Below, one piece after another: positions 1-4,897 of a DNA stretch of 6,269 nt. This stretch comes from Paracoccaceae bacterium. Its GTDB lineage: Bacteria > Pseudomonadota > Alphaproteobacteria > Rhodobacterales > Rhodobacteraceae. The number at the start of each line of letters is the position of its first letter. Position 1 is the stretch's first letter. The DNA is taken from assembly GCA_024742655.1 (NCBI GenBank), contig JANSYB010000152.1:1-6269 (forward strand), written 5' to 3'. The position numbers and the translations under genes are program-made. The notes under the pieces were generated by a model. That model was not told the origin of the DNA and made no database searches. It saw only the letters and a program-made list of their open reading frames with translations.

Positions 1-792
1 CACTGGCGTCGTTCCGAACTCGGCCGTTTCAAGCACGACATGGGTCGCATCGCGCGCTGTTACACGGGCGTCGAGCAGGTTCGAGGCCCCAAGGAACCCG
101 GCCACGAATTCCGAGGCGGGGGTGTTGTAGACCTCCTCGGGTGTGCCGATCTGTTCGATCCTGCCCGCGCTCATGACGATCATCTTGTCGGACATGGCCA
201 GAGCCTCGGACTGGTCGTGGGTGACGAAAATTGATGTGACACCAATCCGGTCCTGAATGGTTTTCAGCTCCACCCGCATTTCTTCGCGAAGGTTGGCATC
301 CAGAGCCGACAGCGGCTCATCCAAAAGCAGCACGTCCGGCTCGATGACGATGGCACGCGCCAGCGCGATGCGCTGTTGCTGGCCGCCCGAGAGTTGCGTG
401 GGATAGCGGTCTTCGACACCGGGCAGGCGGACGATCTCGAGCGCCTCGGTCACCTTGCGCGCAGCATCGGCCTTGGACACGTCGCGGTATTTCAGGCCAA
501 ACGCGATATTCTCCGCAATCGTGCGATGCGGGAACAGCGCGTAGTTCTGGAACACAAGGCCGAGGTTGCGCTTGTGGATCGGCACATCGTTGATCCGCTT
601 GTCCCCGATCAGGATATCCCCGCTCGTCGGCGTCTCAAGCCCCGAAACCATCCGCAGGATCGTTGTCTTGCCACAGCCCGACGGGCCAAGCAGCGTGGTG
701 AACGAGCCTTCTTCGAACACCACATCGGCCCCTTGCACAGCCACGACCGATCCAAAGGCCTTGCGTATCGCTTTCAGTTCCACCCGCGCCAT
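1..792 (-). CDS. ABC transporter ATP-binding protein, PotA/UgpC type (3' partial)
   Basis: This is the cytoplasmic ATPase that powers the adjacent importer. The 264 visible residues contain every nucleotide-binding motif: Walker A GPSGCGKTT (36-44), a Q-loop in NLGLVFQNYALFP, the signature LSGGQQQR (134-141), Walker B LLLDEP with D158 and catalytic E159, a D-loop SALD, and the switch His in VTHDQSEA (H192). The frame stays open to base 1. PotA-type ATPases run to about 350-370 residues, so roughly 100 residues are missing, mainly the C-terminal TOBE region that begins near the edge. The ATG at 790-792 gives the family's usual N-terminus (MARVELKAI), but it has no strong Shine-Dalgarno sequence. 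A short ORF stops on it in a TGATG overlap, so coupled translation is possible. It is the fourth gene of the operon and is separated from the binding-protein gene by 129 bases with two hairpins. ABC ATPase identity is certain. The polyamine-like subfamily is inferred from the neighbours. Confidence 0.95.
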   Translation of the reverse strand, partial: MARVELKAIRKAFGSVVAVQGADVVFEEGSFTTLLGPSGCGKTTILRMVSGLETPTSGDILIGDKRINDVPIHKRNLGLVFQNYALFPHRTIAENIAFGLKYRDVSKADAARKVTEALEIVRLPGVEDRYPTQLSGGQQQRIALARAIVIEPDVLLLDEPLSALDANLREEMRVELKTIQDRIGVTSIFVTHDQSEALAMSDKMIVMSAGRIEQIGTPEEVYNTPASEFVAGFLGASNLLDARVTARDATHVVLETAEFGTTPV

Positions 793-857
793 CAGACTTC
801 GTGCCCCGCTCTTTGCATCATCATGTTTTCTTCTGGCCCCAAATATCCCGGGGAGGT

Positions 858-880
858 CTGGAGGGGCAGCGCCCCTCCAG
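858..880 (-). repeat. Perfect inverted repeat, hairpin 1 (10-bp stem, 3-nt loop)
   Basis: The plus-strand arms are CTGGAGGGGC (858-867) and GCCCCTCCAG (871-880), fully complementary around a 3-base loop. In the minus-strand operon transcript this forms a very stable stem-loop. No T-run follows it, only GATATTTGG some 13 bases later. It is best read as an mRNA-stabilising or weakly terminating hairpin. Confidence 0.85.
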
Positions 881-885
881 TGGGT

Positions 886-908
886 CGCCGGGGGCACCGC
901 CCCCGGCG
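886..908 (-). repeat. Perfect inverted repeat, hairpin 2 (10-bp stem, 3-nt loop)
   Basis: The plus-strand arms are CGCCGGGGGC (886-895) and GCCCCCGGCG (899-908) around an ACC loop. It starts 5 bases after hairpin 1, has the same stem and loop lengths and a similar GGGGCA-CGCCCC core, so the two may be diverged tandem copies. On the minus strand it begins 13 bases after the stop codon of the substrate-binding-protein gene, where it would protect that gene's mRNA 3' end. Confidence 0.85.
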
Positions 909-921
909 AAACCCGTTGTGA

Positions 922-2091
922 TTACCCGCCCTTCTGGACGCGGTTCCACTGTTTGCCCTGTTCTTTCTCATGCGGGTTCCACGCCGCCGGGTCGCGGAAG
1001 ACAAGCCCTTCCAGCTTGCCGGTCGGGTCGAAGGCAGGCAGGTTCAGAACCTCTTCGGGCATCTCCACCTTGGTCGGGTCAAGCGACGGCGGATACTTCT
1101 GGCCCACGGCCACGGCGATGGCGGTCTCCGGATCCAGCATGAAATTGAGAAGCGCCTCGGACTCTTCCATGGGCGACCCCTTCATGACGAACATGGTTTC
1201 CATCCACGCCAGACCGTTCGGCGGATCCATGTAAGCGATCGGATGGCCCTGCGCCTGAAGCGCGGCGACGCGGCCCGACCAGGCCTCTGTCACATAGATT
1301 TCCCCTTTCGCGAGCAGGTCCATCAGCTCCGCGCCCGAGGACCAGTATTTCAGCACGAGGTCACGATGCTCACGCGCCTTGTCCCAAACTGCATCCCAGT
1401 CCTGAATGTCGTTCGGGTCCTGGCCGGATTGCAGTGCGCCGTACCACGCCCGGTTGGCCCAGTCGCCGCCCCAGCCACCGATCTTGCCCTTGAGCTCGGG
1501 ATCAAGCAGCAGGTTCGCACCCAGCTCCTTGGCTTTTTCCTCGCTGACATGCTCGGTGTTATAGGCGATGCCGGTGGTGCCGTAATCGTAAGGCACGGCC
1601 GACAGGCCATCGGGCGTGATCTTGCGGAACGGCTCGATCATCGCGGGCATCACGTTGGCGAGGTTGGGGATGTTGTCCTCGTTCAGGATCACGTGATAGC
1701 CGTTGTCGACCCAACGCTTGTACCAGCTGACGCCGGAGCTGTGCAGGATGTTGTGCCCGTCGGTGCTGCCTGCGGCCTTGACCTTGGTCAGCACTTCGTT
1801 TTCGCCGCCGAAGGTTGCATCGATCACCTTGTTGCCGGTCTCGGCCTCATAAGGGTCGAACGCGTTTTTGCGCAGCGCCTCGGACACCACACCGCCCCAG
1901 CCTTCGAAATGCAATTCGGTGCCCGCGGCGCGTGCCTGCTGGGCCATGGCCGTCATGATCCCGCCCGAAAGGCCCGCCGTGATCCCCGCTGAGCCCAGCA
2001 GGCCAAAGAACGTCCGGCGATCCACGTCGCCGTTGCCCACCGCCTCGCGCAGGCGCTCGTAGCGGGTCACGCTATCGTATTTCTTGGTCAT
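922..2091 (-). CDS. Tat-exported ABC transporter substrate-binding protein, PotD/PotF-like
   Basis: This 389-residue protein should capture the ligand in the periplasm and deliver it to the two permeases. A twin-arginine signal is visible: a 24-residue n-region, then DRRTFFGLL (R25, R26), a Gly/Ala-rich hydrophobic stretch, and a likely cleavage near ARAAG (53-57). The mature part matches the PotD scaffold: LHFEGWGG (60-67), VPYDYGTTGIAYN (166-178), ELKGKIG (199-205), EAWSGRVAA (269-277) and AWMETMFV (295-302), with ALLNFMLDPE near the C-terminus. PotD has Trp-Met-Asp where this has Trp-Met-Glu (296-298). The DDxRE segment that supplies polyamine-contacting acids in PotD appears here as GGDWANRAW (208-216), so the ligand may not be spermidine or putrescine. 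The ATG at 2091 is chosen because GGGAG lies 7 bases upstream. A TTG at 2121 would add 10 residues but overlaps the upstream stop and lacks a clear ribosome binding site. Confidence 0.93.
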   Translation of the reverse strand: MTKKYDSVTRYERLREAVGNGDVDRRTFFGLLGSAGITAGLSGGIMTAMAQQARAAGTELHFEGWGGVVSEALRKNAFDPYEAETGNKVIDATFGGENEVLTKVKAAGSTDGHNILHSSGVSWYKRWVDNGYHVILNEDNIPNLANVMPAMIEPFRKITPDGLSAVPYDYGTTGIAYNTEHVSEEKAKELGANLLLDPELKGKIGGWGGDWANRAWYGALQSGQDPNDIQDWDAVWDKAREHRDLVLKYWSSGAELMDLLAKGEIYVTEAWSGRVAALQAQGHPIAYMDPPNGLAWMETMFVMKGSPMEESEALLNFMLDPETAIAVAVGQKYPPSLDPTKVEMPEEVLNLPAFDPTGKLEGLVFRDPAAWNPHEKEQGKQWNRVQKGG

Positions 2092-2098
2092 TTGTCGT

Positions 2099-2103
2099 CT
2101 CCC
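2099..2103 (-). promoter_or_regulatory. Ribosome binding site of the substrate-binding-protein gene
   Basis: GGGAG on the minus strand lies 7 bases before the ATG at 2091. This is near-ideal spacing. It fixes the start at MTKKYDS rather than at the longer TTG-initiated form that begins at 2121. Confidence 0.75.
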
Positions 2104-2117
2104 ATGTTGCTGTTGGT

Positions 2118-2912
2118 TCAAACTTTGCGGCGTGAAAAGTACCGGGCCAGTCCGCCCGCCAGAAGCGGAAGGCCCACCGTGATGCAGATCATCACGAAAC
2201 CCAGAGCGTTGATTTCCGGGCTGACGGAATTGCGTAGCATTCCGAAGATCTGTGTTGGCACCGTCTCCATGCCCGACGGCCGCCAGAAGATCGTCGCGGT
2301 GATGTTGTCAAAGGAGATGGTGAAAGCGAAAAGCGCGCCGGCGAAAACGGCCGGCATCAGAAGCGGCAGGGTGATCTGAAAGAAGGTCTGCATCGGGCTT
2401 GCGCCCAGCGACCGGGCAGCTTCCTCGTAGTCTTTGCGAATACCGATCAGGCGCGCCTGCACCACCAGCACCACGAAGGGCAGAGCGATGATCGAATGCC
2501 CGATGAGAAGAAGGCCGAAACTGCGCGGCATGTGCAGCCAGCGCAGGAAGATCAGCAAGCCCACCGCCAGAACGGTTTCCGGCACCAGAACGGGCGAGAT
2601 CAGAAAGGTCGTGATCCACTGCTTGCCGCGAAACTGGTACCGCACCAGCGCCATGCTGGCGAGGATTCCCAGAGTCGTGGCGATCAGCGCCGTCAGAACG
2701 CCCAGCAAAAGCGAGGTACGCAGCGCGCGCACGATCGCCTCGTTTTCGGCCAGCTTATAGAACCAGCGCAGGCTCAACCCTTCGATCGGAAAGCCGCCGA
2801 ACTGCGAGGAGTTGAACGCGAGGATCAGCACCACAACGATCGGCGCGAACATGAAGCCGTAAACCAGCACCGTGTAGAATTTCAGGAGTGTCCAGACGCG
2901 CGGTTTCATCAT
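2118..2912 (-). CDS. ABC transporter permease, PotC-like
   Basis: This is one of two inner-membrane subunits forming the translocation channel. The 264 residues are close to the usual PotC length. About six hydrophobic segments are visible, roughly at 12-33, 64-90, 100-123, 131-153, 184-203 and 236-257. PotC-like features include LAFNSSQFGGFP after the first segment (31-42). The cytoplasmic EAA loop that docks on the ATPase reads EEAARSLGASP...ITLPLLMP, with E164-A165-A166, G170 and P183 in canonical positions. The gene starts 5 bases after the stop of the upstream permease. Two ATGs are adjacent (2912 and 2909). The purine run GGATAGGGGG overlapping the upstream stop leaves 1 base before the first and 4 before the second, so the second may be the true start. 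Translation is probably coupled to the upstream permease. Confidence 0.94.
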   Translation of the reverse strand: MMKPRVWTLLKFYTVLVYGFMFAPIVVVLILAFNSSQFGGFPIEGLSLRWFYKLAENEAIVRALRTSLLLGVLTALIATTLGILASMALVRYQFRGKQWITTFLISPVLVPETVLAVGLLIFLRWLHMPRSFGLLLIGHSIIALPFVVLVVQARLIGIRKDYEEAARSLGASPMQTFFQITLPLLMPAVFAGALFAFTISFDNITATIFWRPSGMETVPTQIFGMLRNSVSPEINALGFVMICITVGLPLLAGGLARYFSRRKV

Positions 2913-2917
2913 GCCCC

Positions 2918-3790
2918 CTATCCGAACGCCTTGGCCAGTTGGTTCATGCCCATCAATCGGCTGTAGAGGATCACAACACTGCCCAACAGGAACAGCAGCG
3001 TGAAGGACAGCGTCGCACCCATGGGCCAGTTCAGTTCGGTCACCACGGCGTCATAGACCAGATTGCCGAACAGGAAATCGCTGGGGCCGCCAAGGATCAA
3101 GGGGGTGACGTAGCTACCGCCGGTCAGCACGAAAACCAGCAGCGACCCCGCCGCCAGCCCCGGCAGGGAAAGGGGCAGCGTGACCTCGCGAAAAGCCTGC
3201 CACGGCGTGGCGCCGAGTGTACGCGCGGCCGGTTCGAGGTTCTCGTCGATGCCTTCAAGGCTGACATAGATATTCAGGATCATGTAGGGCAGGAAGACGT
3301 GGATGAACCCCACGATCACGGTGAATTCGGTATACATGATCTGGAACGGCAGGTCGCCCAGACCCAGCAGGTTCATCAAGCCGTTCAATGCGCCCTGGTT
3401 GCCGAAGATGTGAATCCAGCTCAGCGTGCGGATAATGAAGCTGATCCAGAATGGCAGGATCAGCAACAGCAACAACAGCCACTTGTGCCGATACTTCGTC
3501 ATCGCGATCACGTAGGCCGGAATATAGCCAAGCACGGCGGCCAGAACCGTGACGATCAGCGAAAGGCGGAGCGTTTTCCAGATGGCGGTGTGGTAATAAC
3601 TGTCGGTGAACAACTCCTGCCAGTTGCCGAACTGGAAAGCCGGCACATCCACCGCCAGGTCGATATTTTCATAGAACGAATAGACCAGAATGAACGCCAT
3701 GGGAATCACCACCATCGCGGTGATGAAAACCAGCGCAGGTGACAGCAGAAGCCAAGGGCGGCGATCGACGGGCATGTTTGCGTCGGACAA
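2918..3790 (-). CDS. ABC transporter permease, PotB-like
   Basis: This is the first operon gene and the second channel-forming inner-membrane subunit. The 290 residues fit PotB-type permeases. Hydrophobic segments lie roughly at 13-38, 73-96, 103-129, 156-177, 207-233 and 256-276. The periplasmic loop NWQELFTDSYYHTAIWKTLRLS (56-77) and the segment LPFWISFIIRTLSWIHIFG (112-130) are typical of PotB. The EAA loop is EPAARTLGATPWQAFREVTLP, with Pro at the second position instead of Ala (E186, P187, A188, A189), G193 and P206, a common variant. The start is taken as TTG at 3788-3790 because GGGGGA lies 6 bases upstream. The next in-frame ATG (3773-3775, residue 6) has no ribosome binding site. It is divergent from the LysR gene, which starts 70 or 88 bases away. 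Confidence 0.94.
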   Translation of the reverse strand: MSDANMPVDRRPWLLLSPALVFITAMVVIPMAFILVYSFYENIDLAVDVPAFQFGNWQELFTDSYYHTAIWKTLRLSLIVTVLAAVLGYIPAYVIAMTKYRHKWLLLLLLILPFWISFIIRTLSWIHIFGNQGALNGLMNLLGLGDLPFQIMYTEFTVIVGFIHVFLPYMILNIYVSLEGIDENLEPAARTLGATPWQAFREVTLPLSLPGLAAGSLLVFVLTGGSYVTPLILGGPSDFLFGNLVYDAVVTELNWPMGATLSFTLLFLLGSVVILYSRLMGMNQLAKAFG

Positions 3791-3796
3791 GAATGA

Positions 3797-3802
3797 TCCC
3801 CC
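3797..3802 (-). promoter_or_regulatory. Ribosome binding site supporting a TTG start
   Basis: GGGGGA on the minus strand lies 6 bases before the TTG at 3790. The internal ATG at 3775 has no comparable purine run. This supports TTG initiation for the first operon gene. Confidence 0.6.
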
Positions 3803-3805
3803 AGT

Positions 3806-3836
3806 TTGACAAGACTATTGCACACAGACATTGAAT
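3806..3836 (+). promoter_or_regulatory. Candidate sigma-70 promoter of the LysR-family gene
   Basis: A perfect TTGACA -35 hexamer lies at 3806-3811. The best -10 match is TTGAAT at 3831-3836 (4 of 6 positions), with a 19-base spacer, slightly longer than ideal. Transcription would start near 3843, upstream of both possible start codons (3861 and 3879). No convincing promoter for the divergent minus-strand operon could be picked out by eye, which would fit an activator-dependent promoter but does not prove one. Confidence 0.4.
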
Positions 3837-3860
3837 TGAGGAAATTGATAGCTCGAATAC

Positions 3861-4844
3861 ATGGGATTGATTTCATCAATGACAGTCGATATCGACACCA
3901 AGTTCGTTTTCCAGCTGGACTGGAATTTGCTGCGCACCTTCCTCGTGATTGCCGAGGAGCAAAGCATCACCCTCGCCGCCCACCGGCTCTTGCGGGGTCA
4001 GCCTTCGGTCAGCCTTGCCTTGAAACGGCTAGAGACGGAACTGGGCTGCCGCCTTGTCGACCGGGGCCATGGCACGTTTCGCCTCACCGCCGCCGGGCGC
4101 AGGCTTTATACCGAATGCCGCGACATGTTCGGCGGTGTCGGTCGCCTGCCCGAGGCGGTACGCGAGGCCGTGAACGAGATTTCCGGCGAGGTTCGTATTC
4201 TTCTGGCCAGCCATGTCGTCACCCCGCTTCTGGATGATCAGTTGAAAGCGCTGAGCCGCGATCACCCGCAAATCCGCTTCAACATCCGGATCGATACAAG
4301 CGTCAAAGTCGTACAGGCGGTGCGTGAAAGACATGCCAGCTTTGGCATCTGTCTGGTAAATCGCAAATTCCAGGACGTGGACTATGACCTGCTCTATCGG
4401 GAGTTCTTCGGGTTCTATTGTGGTCCGTCTCATCCTTTGTTCGGGCGCGAAAACCTGAAGATGTCCGATTTGCACGATTTTCCGGCTGTCTCTTTCGATA
4501 CCGAGGATATCAACGACGCGCTTCGGCCTGTTGCCTTGCTGCGCAGCAAATGGGGGCTGGATTATGACATCGTTGGACGGTCCTCTCAGCTGGAAGAGGT
4601 GCGGCGCATGATCGAATGCGGTCTGGGGATCGGATCATTGCCCATCCACGTGACGAAGAGGGACGTGGCCAGCGGCCGATTATGGCGCCTGCCGCCCTAC
4701 GAAGAGCCGCCGGAAGTCGACATTTTCCTTGTAACGAACCCGGCCAAGCGCCTTAACCGGGCCGAAGACCTGATGATCAACTCTCTCAAGAACGCCATCG
4801 CAGAGACGCCACTTTCCGACCGCACCTATGATGATGGCGCCTGA
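3861..4844 (+). CDS. LysR-family transcriptional regulator
   Basis: This is a DNA-binding regulator, probably of the divergent transporter operon. The 327 residues, or 321 from the internal ATG, fit the family. The N-terminal winged helix-turn-helix spans about residues 19-80: LDWNLLRTFLVIAEEQSITLAA, then LRGQPSVSLALKRLETELG and the wing TFRLTAAGRRLY. A linker follows, then the periplasmic-binding-protein-like effector domain from about residue 105 (GEVRILLASHVV) to about 310, including GLGIGSLPIHV. ATG 3861 is the longest start, because TAG at 3849-3851 closes the frame upstream. Neither it nor ATG 3879 (residue 7) has a well-placed ribosome binding site. If 3879 is right, the palindrome at 3866-3880 lies in the leader rather than the coding region. 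The effector is not identifiable, but a ligand of the adjacent importer or its metabolite is the natural guess. Confidence 0.93.
   Translation: MGLISSMTVDIDTKFVFQLDWNLLRTFLVIAEEQSITLAAHRLLRGQPSVSLALKRLETELGCRLVDRGHGTFRLTAAGRRLYTECRDMFGGVGRLPEAVREAVNEISGEVRILLASHVVTPLLDDQLKALSRDHPQIRFNIRIDTSVKVVQAVRERHASFGICLVNRKFQDVDYDLLYREFFGFYCGPSHPLFGRENLKMSDLHDFPAVSFDTEDINDALRPVALLRSKWGLDYDIVGRSSQLEEVRRMIECGLGIGSLPIHVTKRDVASGRLWRLPPYEEPPEVDIFLVTNPAKRLNRAEDLMINSLKNAIAETPLSDRTYDDGA
3866..3880. promoter_or_regulatory. Candidate LysR operator (perfect palindrome, T-N11-A)
   Basis: ATTGAT-TTC-ATCAAT is a perfect 6-bp inverted repeat with a 3-base centre. Its inner 13 bases begin with T and end with A eleven bases apart, matching the T-N11-A consensus bound by LysR-family regulators. 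Further direct ATTGA copies lie at 3830, 3835 and 3844 and could serve as weaker half-sites. It overlaps the ATG at 3879 and lies 76-90 bases upstream of the permease start, a plausible place to activate the operon and repress the regulator's own gene. Confidence 0.5.
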
Positions 4845-4845
4845 G

Positions 4846-4881
4846 AAAAAGCCACTTTTGGCAAGCAGCCCCAAAGGGTGG
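4846..4881 (-). terminator. Intrinsic terminator of the monooxygenase gene
   Basis: On the minus strand, arms CCACCCTTTGG (4881-4871) and CCAAAAGTGG (4861-4852) pair over about 10 bp with one bulged base and one G-T wobble, around a 9-base loop. One base later comes TTTTT (4850-4846), giving a classic rho-independent terminator. The hairpin starts 16 bases after the stop at 4898. On the plus strand no T-run follows, so it should not stop LysR transcription as efficiently. The T-run ends one base short of the LysR stop codon. Confidence 0.65.
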
Positions 4882-4897
4882 TCCAAACCGAAGATCA

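Larger units (their letters stand above)
793..921 (-). other. Intra-operon spacer with tandem hairpins and short leader ORF
   Basis: This 129-base gap separates the substrate-binding-protein gene from the ATPase gene, whereas the other operon gaps are 5 and 26 bases. Read on the minus strand it holds two perfect GC-rich hairpins, then GATATTTGGGGCCAGAAG, then an ATGATGATG triplet that opens a possible 10-codon ORF ending on the ATPase start codon. The hairpins lack a following T-run, so they do not look like a full intrinsic terminator. The order of parts (GC hairpins, then a TATTTGG-GCCA-GAAG tail) resembles an intergenic repeat I recall from Rhodobacteraceae. That resemblance is from memory and unchecked. 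A likely role is partial termination or protection of the upstream mRNA end, which would raise binding protein over ATPase. Confidence 0.6.

Noticed and set aside
858..908. Tandem hairpins read as a full operon-ending terminator
   Set aside because: No T-run follows either stem on the minus strand, and the ATPase needed by the transporter lies just downstream in the same direction. Partial termination or mRNA stabilisation fits better.
858..908. Tandem inverted repeats as a CRISPR or attachment site
   Set aside because: There are only two similar units 5 bases apart, no spacers of constant length, and no cas, integrase or transposase gene in the window.
376..1234. Overlapping plus-strand open frames around the ATPase gene and hairpin spacer
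   Set aside because: They are shadows of the ATPase and binding-protein genes with low-complexity Arg/Pro/Ser content and no family motifs.
970..1992. 340-codon plus-strand open frame opposite the binding-protein gene
   Set aside because: It lies wholly antisense to a gene with strong family motifs, has no recognisable domain, and is the kind of frame that GC-rich codon use leaves open.
2092..2121. TTG-initiated longer form of the substrate-binding protein, adding 10 residues
   Set aside because: The TTG overlaps the upstream permease stop and lacks a clear ribosome binding site, while the ATG at 2091 has GGGAG at 7 bases and gives a normal Tat signal.
3462..3480. CAR-type simple repeat resembling a microsatellite
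   Set aside because: It encodes the run of leucines at residues 105-110 of the PotB-like permease on the minus strand and is explained by the membrane segment.
2888..3742. 284-codon plus-strand open frame rich in Gln, His and Asp
   Set aside because: It is antisense to the PotB-like permease. The Gln-rich composition is the reverse complement of leucine codons in membrane segments.
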